Source: a gamma proteobacterium symbiont of Taylorina sp.
GTDB taxonomy: Bacteria > Pseudomonadota > Gammaproteobacteria > GRL18
DNA length: 32,710 bases
Assembly: GCA_025655455.1 (NCBI GenBank)
Contig: JAHXIV010000083.1
Coordinates: forward strand, 1-32,710
Direction: 5' to 3'
A model generated the notes under the pieces. It was given only the letters and a program-made list of their open reading frames with translations, was not told where the DNA came from and did no database searches. Shown here in pieces: positions 17,261 to 26,130 of the stretch. Every line of letters begins with the position of its first letter. The first letter of the stretch is position 1. Both the position numbers and the translations under genes were made by a program.

Positions 17261-20017
17261 ATGAAAAAACAGGTTTTTGCGTTTGAAGAAGGCGATGGTA
17301 AGAACAAGACTTTATTGGGCGGCAAGGGAGCCAACCTTTGTGAAATGACTCAAATTGGCTTGAATGTTCCCTCCGGGTTTGTGATTACAACTGAAACCTG
17401 TCTGGATTACCTGGACTCTGATGAAGGGGCTTTACCTGAGTCTTTAATGGCTGAGATTCGTGACCAGATGGTCTCTCTGGAAGAAAAAACTGGTAAAAAA
17501 TTTGGTGATGCGAATGATCCTTTACTGGTTTCAGTTCGTTCCGGATCGGCTATGTCTATGCCGGGAATGATGGATACTATCCTAAATCTGGGTCTCAATA
17601 GTGAAACTCTAAAAGGTGAAATTCAGCAAACTGGTGATGAACGCTTTGCTTATGATTCCTATCGACGTTTTATTCAGCTGTTCGGTAAGGTAGCACTGGG
17701 TATTGATGATGAGCCTTTTGATAGAGTTTTTGAACAAATAAAGAATGATCGGCATGTTAGAGAAGATGTTGGACTTTCAGCGGATGACCTGGCATTGATC
17801 TGTGAAGAATTTTTGGAGATCGTTAAACTGGAAACAGGACGTGTTTTTCCAGAGGATCCTTATGAACAACTGGAATTGTCAATAAAAGCAGTATTTGGAT
17901 CATGGATGGGCAAGCGGGCGATAGATTATCGTCGCGAATTTAATATTACTTCTGAAATGGCCAATGGTACTGCCGTTAATATTTGTACCATGGTGTTTGG
18001 TAATAGAGGGGATGACTGTGCTACAGGCGTTGCATTTACACGAAATCCAGGTACTGGTGAAAACCGCTTGTATGGTGAATATTTAATCAATGCACAGGGT
18101 GAAGACGTGGTGGCAGGGATTAGAACGCCCAAATCCATTGAGTTGATGGCGAGTGAAATGCCTGAATTACATGTGCAGCTGGAAGAATTGCGTGCCAGAC
18201 TGGAAGGTCATTATCATGAAGTTCAGGACTTTGAATTTACCATTGAGCGGGGGATTTTATATTGTCTGCAAACGCGCAATGGCAAAATGAATGCGACTGC
18301 AATGGTCAGAACTTCTGTAGAGATGGAAAGAGAAGGCCTTATTAACAAAGAGCAGGCCTTATTACGTATTAATCCACTGCATCTTGAACAAATGTTATAT
18401 CCTCGTCTTGATCCTGGTGTTCGTGTTGATGCTTTGGCACAAGGGCTGCCAGCTTCACCGGGTGCTGCCAGTGGTATGGCAGTTTTTGATGCCGATCGGG
18501 CTGAGCTGTTAGGTAAAGCAGGGGAGAAGGTTATTTTACTGCGTGAAGAAACCAAGCCCGAGGATATTCATGGCTTTTTTACCTCTCAGGCTATTTTAAC
18601 CAGCCGCGGCGGTAAAACCTCTCATGCAGCTGTAGTTGCTCGCGGTATGGGTAAACCCTGTGTAGCAGGTGCTGAAGGTATTGAGGTTGATGTGAATCTG
18701 CGTCAGGCTATTATCGGTGATATTATTATTAAAGAAGGTGATTGGCTGACTCTGGATGGTACCAGCGGTAATGTGTATCTGGGAAAAGTAGCGACAGTAG
18801 AATCTGAATTTACTTCCGAACTCAATACATTACTGAGTTGGGCTGATGAAGTGGCACGACTTAAAGTGATGGCCAATGCGGATACACCCAGCGATGCGAC
18901 AAAGGCCATTCAATATGGTGCCATGGGTATTGGTCTGTGTCGTACTGAGCGCATGTTTAATGATCAGGAACGTTTGCCACTGGTAATTGAAATGATTGTG
19001 GCGGAAAACAAACTGGAGCGCCAACAGGCTTTAGATAATTTATTACCGATTCAGAGAGCAGACTTTAAAGGTTTATTTGAAGTGATGTCTCCGAGAAAGG
19101 TGATTATTCGCTTACTGGATCCACCGATTCACGAATTTTTACCTTCTGAAAATCAGTTAAAAAGTGAAATCAAACAACTAAAACACCTATTAGACATGGC
19201 TAGTGGTGCGAGTGTCTTAGCCGGTACGATGAATTTACTGGCTAGTGGTGAGGGTCGTAGGTTGATGGATAAGGTGCCATTACCTACCATGGTTGATCCA
19301 TCGCTGGTGGAAGAAGCCATTAATAAAAAGACCAGTATGTTGAAAAAAGTGCGGGCGCTCTATGAAACCAATCCCATGCTGGGACATCGTGGTGTCAGAC
19401 TGGGTATTACTTTCCCTGAAATTTATTCCATGCAGATTAGAGCAATCCTGGAGGCCAGTGCGGAATGTATTGCCAAGGGTGTTGATGTGAGACCGCATAT
19501 TATGATCCCACAGGTTTCTACTGTAGAAGAGCTTAAATTTATTAAAGAATTCACTGACTCAATCCATGCAGAAGTGGAGAAAAGTTATAATCTGAAAGTC
19601 AATTACAAATTTGGTTCGATGCTGGAAGTAGTAAGAGCCTGTATGCGCGCTGAGTCTTTGGCTGGAGTGGCAGAATTTTTCTCCTTTGGTACTAATGATT
19701 TAAGTCAGGCAACCTTCTCGTTTTCAAGAGAGGATGCAGAGAATAAGTTTTTACCCCTTTATAATGAACGTGGTATTTTGCAGGATAATCCTTTTGAAGT
19801 TTTAGATAGAGAAGGTGTGGGTAAATTAATGGAACTGGCTGTTAACTGGGGCAGAGAAAGTCGTAAAGATATGTCGATTGGTATCTGCGGTGAACATGGA
19901 GGACATCCGGATTCAATCCACTTCTGTCATCAGATAGGCCTGGACTATGTTTCATGCTCAGGTCCCAGAGTGCCGATTGCCAGACTGGCAGCAGCTCATG
20001 CAGCTTTAGTTCACTAA
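17261..20017 (+). CDS. ppdK: Pyruvate, phosphate dikinase
   Basis: PpdK interconverts pyruvate, ATP and phosphate with PEP, AMP and pyrophosphate. The N-terminal ATP-grasp region has LLGGKGANLCEMT and the ASMPGMMDTILNLGLN-like segment SAMSMPGMMDTILNLGLN. The swivelling domain holds the phosphoryl-carrying histidine in TSRGGKTSHAAVVARG. The C-terminal PEP barrel includes FSFGTNDLSQATF and GICGEHGGHP. Choosing the ATG at 17261 rather than 17255 aligns the start with known enzymes and makes the histidine residue 455; it also leaves proper room for a GAG ribosome site. At 918 residues it is somewhat longer than the classic 874. It follows malQ by about 175 bp. No PEP synthase-type features are seen. 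Confidence 0.95.
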   Translation: MKKQVFAFEEGDGKNKTLLGGKGANLCEMTQIGLNVPSGFVITTETCLDYLDSDEGALPESLMAEIRDQMVSLEEKTGKKFGDANDPLLVSVRSGSAMSMPGMMDTILNLGLNSETLKGEIQQTGDERFAYDSYRRFIQLFGKVALGIDDEPFDRVFEQIKNDRHVREDVGLSADDLALICEEFLEIVKLETGRVFPEDPYEQLELSIKAVFGSWMGKRAIDYRREFNITSEMANGTAVNICTMVFGNRGDDCATGVAFTRNPGTGENRLYGEYLINAQGEDVVAGIRTPKSIELMASEMPELHVQLEELRARLEGHYHEVQDFEFTIERGILYCLQTRNGKMNATAMVRTSVEMEREGLINKEQALLRINPLHLEQMLYPRLDPGVRVDALAQGLPASPGAASGMAVFDADRAELLGKAGEKVILLREETKPEDIHGFFTSQAILTSRGGKTSHAAVVARGMGKPCVAGAEGIEVDVNLRQAIIGDIIIKEGDWLTLDGTSGNVYLGKVATVESEFTSELNTLLSWADEVARLKVMANADTPSDATKAIQYGAMGIGLCRTERMFNDQERLPLVIEMIVAENKLERQQALDNLLPIQRADFKGLFEVMSPRKVIIRLLDPPIHEFLPSENQLKSEIKQLKHLLDMASGASVLAGTMNLLASGEGRRLMDKVPLPTMVDPSLVEEAINKKTSMLKKVRALYETNPMLGHRGVRLGITFPEIYSMQIRAILEASAECIAKGVDVRPHIMIPQVSTVEELKFIKEFTDSIHAEVEKSYNLKVNYKFGSMLEVVRACMRAESLAGVAEFFSFGTNDLSQATFSFSREDAENKFLPLYNERGILQDNPFEVLDREGVGKLMELAVNWGRESRKDMSIGICGEHGGHPDSIHFCHQIGLDYVSCSGPRVPIARLAAAHAALVH

Positions 20018-20040
20018 ATCAAATAGTTGCTGTTCCCTCT

Positions 20041-20101
20041 CCCTCAGGGAGCCACAGGATTAGAACTTTACAAGTAAAGTTCTAAAGGACTGGGCTGAGG
20101 G
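20041..20101. repeat. Nested hairpin, REP-like, after ppdK
   Basis: CCCTCAG at 20041-20047 pairs with CTGAGGG at 20095-20101, and a perfect 11-bp inverted repeat lies inside (TAGAACTTTAC and its complement, 20061-20084, loop AA). It lies between the convergent ppdK and fabA genes, so it may serve as a two-way transcription stop. It lacks a clear T-run on the plus side (GTTGTTTTG follows). Confidence 0.6.
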
Positions 20102-20112
20102 TTGTTTTGCTG

Positions 20113-20628
20113 CTAAAAATTCTCAGTTGATGTAAATAAACCCACTCTTAGATCTTTCATGGTATAAATTTCTTTATCATCAACATACATGGCGGCATCG
20201 GCGACGCCCATAATCAAACGGCGTGTAATAACCCGTCTTAGATTAATTTTATAGGTCACCTTCCCGGCAGTAGGCAGAACTTGCCCGGTAAATTTAACTT
20301 CCCCTACCCCCAGTGCACGTCCACGACCTGGATTACCCAGCCAGCCTAAATAAAAACCAACTAATTGCCAGACAGCATCCAGGCCGAGACAGCCCGGCAT
20401 CACAGGATCTCCCTGAAAATGGCAATCAAAAAACCACAGATCAGGTTTAATATCTAACTCAGCAATGATTTCTCCCTTACCATGTGCACCGCCATCTACA
20501 TTAATTTCAACAATTCTGTCGATCATCAGCATATTGGGTAAAGGCAATTGGGCATTGCCAGAGCCAAATAATTCACCTCGACCGCATTGTAATAATTCTT
20601 CACGACTAAATGAACTCTGTTTTGTCAT
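20113..20628 (-). CDS. fabA: 3-hydroxydecanoyl-ACP dehydratase/isomerase
   Basis: FabA dehydrates 3-hydroxydecanoyl-ACP and isomerises the trans-2 product to cis-3-decenoyl-ACP, the entry to anaerobic unsaturated fatty acid synthesis. The active site is visible in [20 protein letters not shown], with His70 and Asp84 when translation starts at the ATG at 20628. This matches E. coli numbering and gives 171 residues. An upstream TTG at 20649 opens the same frame but is not needed. fabB is not adjacent. The leader contains direct and inverted repeats (see 20636-20738), one copy of which covers the ribosome-binding region. Confidence 0.96.
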   Translation of the reverse strand: MTKQSSFSREELLQCGRGELFGSGNAQLPLPNMLMIDRIVEINVDGGAHGKGEIIAELDIKPDLWFFDCHFQGDPVMPGCLGLDAVWQLVGFYLGWLGNPGRGRALGVGEVKFTGQVLPTAGKVTYKINLRRVITRRLIMGVADAAMYVDDKEIYTMKDLRVGLFTSTENF

Positions 20629-20635
20629 TGTTTTT

Positions 20636-20738
20636 CTCTTGAGTAACAAAAAATTGACACGAATGATTTAAAGCCATTTTTATGTTACTTAAAATAATTC
20701 GTGCCAATTTTTTTGGCTGATGGCTCTTGAGTAACAAA
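20636..20738. repeat. Direct and inverted repeats in the fabA leader
   Basis: The 15-mer CTCTTGAGTAACAAA occurs exactly twice, at 20636-20650 and 20724-20738, 88 bp apart. Between them an inverted repeat, AAAATTGACACGAAT (20650-20664) with ATTCGTGCCAATTTT (20697-20711), matches at 14 of 15 positions. The first direct copy ends next to the fabA ATG. The arrangement could be a regulator-binding array or a small insertion flanked by duplicated target; I cannot tell which. Confidence 0.7.
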
Positions 20739-20867
20739 TAATTCGAACCATTATATCAGACTTTATTGATATAGCCATTAAAGACTTTCACTAAAGTTCT
20801 AAGAATTACAGACGCTAAAGTGATTGAGGTATTTTAAAGCAGGGAAACAGGAGTCCATTAAGCTTTG

Positions 20868-21623
20868 ATGCAAATAACAGCAGACACATTAGCAGGTATT
20901 TTTTCTCCAACCGCTTATGAATCAAATTCAGCGCAATTTCTGCATGATAAAGAAAAGCGTGAAGTGCTTCCTGTACCTGCAGAGAAAACAAAGAATGATC
21001 AGGTAAGCCTCTCTGACGAAGCCAAATTATTAAGTGCAAACGATAACTCTGAGAAAACTCAAGCCGCAGATGAACAGTTAAAAGATCCTTCTCTGGCAAC
21101 TTCTCAATCAGGTAAACCACTGACGGAAGAACAGCAGTTAGAGGTTGAGGATCTTAAAAGAAGAGATGCAGAGGTACGGGCACATGAGCAGGCACATATG
21201 TCAGCCTCTGGAGGCTTGGCTCAGGGAGGGGCACAGTTCAGCTATGAAAATGGTCCGGATGGAAAACGCTATGCAGTGGGTGGTGAGGTCAGTATCGATA
21301 TTTCGACTGTATCAGGTGATCCTCAGGCAACCTTAATCAAAGCACAAAAAATTCGCAGGGCAGCATTGGCTCCCGCTGATCCGTCATCCCAGGATCGCTC
21401 TGTCGCTGCAGACGCGACAAGCATGGAAGCCCAGGCTCGTGTAGAACTTTCCAGACAAGGTAAAGAAAAACAGTCGGAGTCTATTGCAGGAAAAGATCCT
21501 GAAGCTGATTTTTTAGCCTCCAGTATCAAACAAAATGAAAAAAATATTCAGGATAGCTATAAAAATATTCAAAATACACAAGTTCTGCAGCAACAAAGAA
21601 ACTTTGTTGACTTTTTTGTTTAG
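20868..21623 (+). CDS. SprA-related putative metalloprotease
   Basis: About 251 residues. The conserved core is EVRAHEQAHMSASG, an HExxH zinc-protease motif, followed by GGAQFSYENGPDGKRYAVGG and EVSIDIST, which together mark the SprA-related (putative metalloprotease CJM1_0395) family. The N-terminal 90 residues are polar and low in complexity, and the C-terminus is a glutamine-rich helix. No signal peptide or membrane segment is seen. The physiological substrate of the family is unknown. The ATG at 20868 follows a TTG; AGGAG lies 14 bases upstream, farther than ideal. The gene stands alone between divergent fabA and a convergent diguanylate cyclase gene. Confidence 0.82.
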   Translation: MQITADTLAGIFSPTAYESNSAQFLHDKEKREVLPVPAEKTKNDQVSLSDEAKLLSANDNSEKTQAADEQLKDPSLATSQSGKPLTEEQQLEVEDLKRRDAEVRAHEQAHMSASGGLAQGGAQFSYENGPDGKRYAVGGEVSIDISTVSGDPQATLIKAQKIRRAALAPADPSSQDRSVAADATSMEAQARVELSRQGKEKQSESIAGKDPEADFLASSIKQNEKNIQDSYKNIQNTQVLQQQRNFVDFFV

Positions 21624-21669
21624 GAACATTCTCGACGTCATACCTCCCTGAAGTGGTCAATTGTGATTA

Positions 21670-23358
21670 CTATTTAAAATTAATGCAGTTGCGTCCTTCT
21701 GATTTAGATTGATAAAGTGCCTGATCAGCTCTCTTTAATACATCAGTGAGAGTGTCCTCTTTTTTTCGTTGTGCAAGACCAATACTTATAGTCATATTCT
21801 TTTCCACATCCTTAAAATTTAAATTTTCTATTGCTAGTCGTATACGTTCTGAAAAATATTCGGCAGCAGATCTATCACTATCAATATATATAATTATAAA
21901 CTCTTCTCCACCCCATCGTGCTGCAAAATCAGTCTTTCTAACAGTATCACTAATACATTTTGCAATGCTGACTAACACATTGTCACCAATATCATGGCCG
22001 TATGCATCGTTTACAAGTTTGAAATAATCAATATCACACAGAGCAATACAAAAGTCTGAACCTGTCCGTTTAGAACGATTGAATTCTCTTTGGTATTCAT
22101 TATCAAAATGTCGACGATTAGGTAGTCCTGTTAAAGCATCGGCAAGCATCAATTTAGTAATTTCCAACTCTTTCCTTTGAAGAGTTTCATTGGCTTTTTT
22201 TAAATTAATTGTTCGAGCATCAATTCGATGCTCCAGTTCTTTATTGATAATTGATAACTTAGCTACAAACATCTCTTTTTGGCGATAATAGTAGAAAAGC
22301 AATGTGAGCATAAAGGCCATGATAAAAATAATTAACGTAAAAACAATAATTTCAATTTTGTATTTATCCATTAAACTGGGAGTAGTATTAATGATCTCAG
22401 CATTTTCCGGTAGCTTGCTTCTCACTATGTTAAACCTGTCCATGTAGCTCCGGTCGAATATTATACTACTCTTAGCAGGGACAATTCTGGGTGGATTAAA
22501 AGGTCCTTTATCGAGAGCTAGTAAGGTTTCTTGAATTATCTGAATACCCACATCTTCTCCTTTTGTTACCAGACCTCCTGTAGCACCGGAGCCAATCAAT
22601 GAGTCATGGAAAGCAAAGATTGGAAAAGGGACTTGATCTGCAATAATTTTAAGGGCATGCTTTGGAAGTATAAGGTTCCCCAATCCGTCACTAAATATAA
22701 GGTTATAAAATCCAATAGCATCTTTAGGCAGGGTTTTAGCAGTTTTTTGTAAATCCTGAAATGGCATATTAAGAAATTCAATCTTTATGTCTGTAACTCG
22801 ATGCAAATAATCCTTTACAAGTTTCATTGATAACCGAGATCCTGAGTGAGTGGCATCACCAATTAGGTAGATTGTCTTCGGGTCAGTTAATTCCAATGCC
22901 ATGTCTATTGTTTTTGGTATGTTTTGATGGTACTCGATAAAACTATAAGCATCAGGTTTATGCTCTTCAGGAACTATACGAGTCTCTCCAACCATTGGTA
23001 CATCTGGCATAAGAGGGTAAAGATATTTATTATAGAATGAAAATATAACTGGTGAACCGGAAATCGCTATAGCATCCGGATTACTGATTTTTAGCTGTTC
23101 AGCTTTTTTTCTGTAGTAGTGATGTAATTTATCAGCATCAGTAAAACGCTTATCCTCAAGCGACTGAATATCAAGTAATACTGTCTTTTGGTTTCTTGTT
23201 CCCTCAAAAGCAAGACCATCAACTTTAGACTTAACGTAGGGATAGGTAATATCTAGTGAAAGTAGTACCAATATCCGAACTTCGTCTTTAGCAGAGGCAA
23301 TTTCGATTCTACAGGCTAACAAAACCAAAATAGATAAGAAAAAAAACCTATTTTTCAA
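21670..23358 (-). CDS. Membrane diguanylate cyclase with an ABC-type periplasmic sensor domain
   Basis: The order is a signal sequence or N-terminal anchor (LKNRFFFLSILVLLAC, possible cut after ASA), an ABC substrate-binding-like sensor domain of about 300 residues, a transmembrane helix near residues 333-358 (IIVFTLIIFIMAFMLTLLFYYY), a coiled coil and a C-terminal GGDEF domain. The active site reads GGEEF near residue 483. The inhibitory site RKTD lies five residues before it, so the enzyme should make c-di-GMP and be product-inhibited. The open frame reaches 23430, but a TTG at 23358 with GGAG seven bases upstream is preferred, because a promoter occupies the extra part. Its ligand is unknown; no transporter genes are adjacent. 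Confidence 0.87.
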   Translation of the reverse strand: MKNRFFFLSILVLLACRIEIASAKDEVRILVLLSLDITYPYVKSKVDGLAFEGTRNQKTVLLDIQSLEDKRFTDADKLHHYYRKKAEQLKISNPDAIAISGSPVIFSFYNKYLYPLMPDVPMVGETRIVPEEHKPDAYSFIEYHQNIPKTIDMALELTDPKTIYLIGDATHSGSRLSMKLVKDYLHRVTDIKIEFLNMPFQDLQKTAKTLPKDAIGFYNLIFSDGLGNLILPKHALKIIADQVPFPIFAFHDSLIGSGATGGLVTKGEDVGIQIIQETLLALDKGPFNPPRIVPAKSSIIFDRSYMDRFNIVRSKLPENAEIINTTPSLMDKYKIEIIVFTLIIFIMAFMLTLLFYYYRQKEMFVAKLSIINKELEHRIDARTINLKKANETLQRKELEITKLMLADALTGLPNRRHFDNEYQREFNRSKRTGSDFCIALCDIDYFKLVNDAYGHDIGDNVLVSIAKCISDTVRKTDFAARWGGEEFIIIYIDSDRSAAEYFSERIRLAIENLNFKDVEKNMTISIGLAQRKKEDTLTDVLKRADQALYQSKSEGRNCINFK

Positions 23359-23389
23359 AACAAATCTCCACGTAGAAAAATAGTAACAA

Positions 23390-23418
23390 ATGATAGGAAT
23401 TTCAATGTCACTTTGCAA
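23390..23418 (-). promoter_or_regulatory. Probable promoter of the diguanylate cyclase gene
   Basis: On the minus strand TTGCAA (23418-23413) and TATCAT (23395-23390) are 17 bp apart. Transcription would begin near 23383, upstream of the TTG start at 23358 but downstream of the ATG at 23430, which supports the shorter protein. Confidence 0.5.
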
Positions 23419-23717
23419 GCAATAAATCATAAACTTAGGATATGATCTGGCTGATTTTTCAAAAACTAAGTGAAAGATAGAAGATTTTTACTTGAACAAA
23501 TAAAAAATATGGGGATGTAGTTACCAACTTATACGCTGAACAAATTCATAATCAGGCGTTACATTAGGCAAAATAATATTAGGCAAGGATGATATTGTAG
23601 TAAGATTTTTCTTAATATTATACTTGTGTGATCTCTATTTTGTGACTATTAAATTCAGTTCTGGTGCCATTTGACTCCGATCCCTGGTTATACTTAAAAT
23701 TCATTGGCCGAGGACTC
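23419..23717. other. Intergenic region with a partial copy of the fusA-tuf repeat
   Basis: No gene is seen. Bases 23670-23680 read TTTGACTCCGA, followed by TCCC, which matches one arm of the perfect inverted repeat at 32380-32424 (TTTGACTCCGA then ACCC). The other arm is absent. The rest is plain AT-rich DNA between the start of the cyclase gene and the end of coq7. Confidence 0.5.
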
Positions 23718-24368
23718 TTATAAATAAAAAGCCCCGTTTGTCATTACCTTCGATGAAACTTTCATCGCCATTTTAACCGCAGCAGGTAAATTAGCCGCAC
23801 CAGCATTTTCTGCTATGACGGCATGCTGCAATTCATCTATCTTCATTTGTTCTAATATGGCACGACTTTTATGATCATCAGGACTGAGTTGTGCCAGATG
23901 CTGATCCAAATGACGTACCACCTGATGTTCTGTTTCAGCAACAAAGCCCAGGCTCCATTGATCACCTGCTCTTCCGGCAATGGCACCAATAGTAAGAGAG
24001 CCAAAATACCAGAAAGGACTTAAGTAACTCACATGGGTGCCTAATTCTTTGCAGCGCTTTTCACACCAGGCGAGATGATCATTTTCTTCCTGTGCCGCGC
24101 GTTGCATTTGCTGACGAACCTCAGGCAGCCTGGCTGTCAGAGCCTGTCCCTGATAAAGCCCCTGAGCTGATACTTCTCCTGCATGATTAATACGCATAAG
24201 ACGTCCGGCCAGTTCTTTTTCAGCCCCATCAATATCAGATTCAAGCTGAGTATCAGAAGGATTTTTCCTTTCAGTTACCTCAGGTGCCCCGAACATAGTC
24301 CGCATCCCTGTATCAATATTAATCAAAAAATGATCAAATGCTGAAAATTGACGCTCTATTAATGACAT
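23718..24368 (-). CDS. coq7: Demethoxyubiquinone hydroxylase
   Basis: Coq7 adds the C6 hydroxyl in ubiquinone synthesis, using a di-iron centre on a peripheral membrane protein. Four helices supply the ligands: RINHAGEVSAQGLYQGQ, AAQEENDHLAWCEKRC, FVAETEHQVVRHLDQHL and MKIDELQHAVIAENAG show the E, E-x-x-H pattern twice. At 216 residues it has the normal proteobacterial length with the usual loose N-terminal 50. GGGGAG lies upstream of the ATG. It is 35 bp downstream of the GlcF-like gene and probably cotranscribed. Its presence shows a ubiquinone-using, oxygen-respiring cell. Confidence 0.95.
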   Translation of the reverse strand: MSLIERQFSAFDHFLINIDTGMRTMFGAPEVTERKNPSDTQLESDIDGAEKELAGRLMRINHAGEVSAQGLYQGQALTARLPEVRQQMQRAAQEENDHLAWCEKRCKELGTHVSYLSPFWYFGSLTIGAIAGRAGDQWSLGFVAETEHQVVRHLDQHLAQLSPDDHKSRAILEQMKIDELQHAVIAENAGAANLPAAVKMAMKVSSKVMTNGAFYL

Positions 24369-24403
24369 AACTATACTCCCCTATAAAACCAATATACAAA
24401 ACC

Positions 24404-25660
24404 CTAGCCCTCACCCTTATTCTTCCCCCGCAACTGCCTTGCCAGCAAAGAAACCGGGTGAATGACCTCAACTTCATTTTTTTGACCCACTTGATTTAAT
24501 CCCTGCTTAAAATGTAAAGCACAACTGATATTCGATGATACAATCAGTTGATATTTATTTTGCATGATGTCATCTATCTTATCACTAAGTAATTGCTTTG
24601 ACACTTGCGGATATTGCAGCATATAACTTCCGGCAGCACCACAACAAAACTGACTATTAAGCTGCTTAACTTTTATACCCGGGATCAATTCTAACAAGTC
24701 GTATAATAATTGTTCTTCTTTAAGAACATTTATTAAGGAACAGGGTGTATGAACGGCAACTTCCTGCTGTAGCGGTGCAAAGCTTAATTGAGTTGTTTTC
24801 AGCTGCTGGTGTAGAAAGGCAATGATATCTGAAGTTTTATCAGCAAAGATACCGGAATGAGTGATGTCCAGATCAGCATATTCAATCAACTGACCGGAGC
24901 AGCTATTGTTGATAGAAACAATCGCATGATAATCAGCTAATAGTGGAGTAATTGTCTGTATATTTTTTTTCGCCAGAGAAAGCATTTCATCGGATTTACC
25001 ATGACGGAGTTTAATTGCACCACAACACTGCTGTGTATTAAGAATTTTTACATTAAAGCCGCAGGCCTTAAGTAATTCTACACTATCAATAAGCGTCTGT
25101 TGTTCAAATAAATCAGCACTACAGCCTTTAAATAAAATAACAGAGCCTTTGGCATTAGAAATAAAATTGCTTTCCCGTAAAGAAAAAGGCAAAGAAGCAT
25201 TAGATGCAATTTCATGCAGATAGAATGAAAAAAATGTTTTCTTTTTCCAACGATTGATTGGTGCTAACATTAGGGCTATTTTTTTAGCAAGGGGATGTAA
25301 TAAAGGACTCAGCAGCAGTTTTTCTGAAATTTTTTGTAGAAAAGATTGTCTGGATGCTATTTGTCTGCCTTTGCTGCCGCATGTGAGTAATTTTCTGCCC
25401 AGATGATTAATGCGTGAGTAATTGACCTGTGAAGGGCACATTTTCTCACAGGCACGACAGGTCAGACAATGATCCAATGGAGCCAACATCGCTTCATCGA
25501 GCTTTAAAGAGCCTTCAGCTAATGCCTTAAATAAAGAAATACGTCCTCTTGGTGATTCATTTTCTGTATGAAATACCTGATAAGTAGGACAATGAGGCAG
25601 ACAAAGACCACAGAGTACACATTGATTGGCTAGTTGTGAAATGGTTTGTTGAATTGACAA
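24404..25660 (-). CDS. glcF: GlcF-like iron-sulfur subunit (glycolate oxidase/CCG-domain protein)
   Basis: Two [4Fe-4S] motifs occur near the start: C14, C17, C20, C24 and C65, C68, C71, C75. Two CCG domains follow (FKGCSADLF ... QQCCGA and HTPCSLINV ... QFCCGAAGSY). This is the architecture of GlcF, which passes electrons from a flavin subunit to quinone. The length, 418 residues, is normal. No glcD or glcE flavoprotein gene is adjacent, so the partner is unknown and an alternative 2-hydroxyacid dehydrogenase role is possible. The start is TTG with a weak GGGA upstream. coq7 follows it in the same direction. The function is assigned by family only. Confidence 0.82.
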   Translation of the reverse strand: MSIQQTISQLANQCVLCGLCLPHCPTYQVFHTENESPRGRISLFKALAEGSLKLDEAMLAPLDHCLTCRACEKMCPSQVNYSRINHLGRKLLTCGSKGRQIASRQSFLQKISEKLLLSPLLHPLAKKIALMLAPINRWKKKTFFSFYLHEIASNASLPFSLRESNFISNAKGSVILFKGCSADLFEQQTLIDSVELLKACGFNVKILNTQQCCGAIKLRHGKSDEMLSLAKKNIQTITPLLADYHAIVSINNSCSGQLIEYADLDITHSGIFADKTSDIIAFLHQQLKTTQLSFAPLQQEVAVHTPCSLINVLKEEQLLYDLLELIPGIKVKQLNSQFCCGAAGSYMLQYPQVSKQLLSDKIDDIMQNKYQLIVSSNISCALHFKQGLNQVGQKNEVEVIHPVSLLARQLRGKNKGEG

Positions 25661-25756
25661 AAAGAATCCCGGGTTGTAATGGGAAGGGGAGTCATTGACG
25701 CCGCCCCCTGATTTTGAGTTATTATAGCACCAGCTAAATAAAGGAAGATAATAGAA

Positions 25757-26077
25757 ATGTCATATTATTCTAAACATGTTTTTTTCTGTACTAATGATCG
25801 GCAAGATGGTCAACCTTGTTGTCAGCGCTTTAACACCCGGGCAATGCGGAAATATGTCAAAGATAAGTGTAAAAAATTGGGTATCCATGATGCAGGCAAA
25901 ATAAGGATTAATAGTGCAGGCTGTATGGGACGTTGTAACGAAGGACCTATTATAGTGATTTATCCTGATGGTATTTGGTATACTTTTGTTGATGAAGAGG
26001 ATCTGGATGAGATAGTAGAACAACACCTGTTGAAAGGGAAAATAGTTAAGAGATTGCAACTGCCGGCAATTGTTTAA
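25757..26077 (+). CDS. Thioredoxin-fold [2Fe-2S] ferredoxin
   Basis: The 106-residue protein shows the cysteine pattern of thioredoxin-like [2Fe-2S] ferredoxins: Cys11 in VFFCTND, Cys21 and Cys22 in GQPCCQRF, and Cys56 and Cys60 in SAGCMGRCNEGP, followed by IVIYPDGIWYTFV. It is presumably a small soluble electron carrier; its partners are unknown. GGAAG lies upstream of the ATG. The gene is divergent from glcF, and a promoter for the next transcript begins only 17 bp after its stop. Confidence 0.88.
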   Translation: MSYYSKHVFFCTNDRQDGQPCCQRFNTRAMRKYVKDKCKKLGIHDAGKIRINSAGCMGRCNEGPIIVIYPDGIWYTFVDEEDLDEIVEQHLLKGKIVKRLQLPAIV

Positions 26078-26094
26078 TTCTTTTTAAAATTATC

Positions 26095-26123
26095 TTGACA
26101 ATTAAACGCTATATAAGTATATT
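26095..26123 (+). promoter_or_regulatory. Strong sigma-70-type promoter for a short transcript
   Basis: TTGACA (26095-26100) and TATATT (26118-26123) are separated by exactly 17 bp. Transcription should begin near 26131, exactly where a stable hairpin starts. It lies upstream of two hairpins with U-runs, well before rplM. Confidence 0.75.
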
Positions 26124-26130
26124 ATTATGC

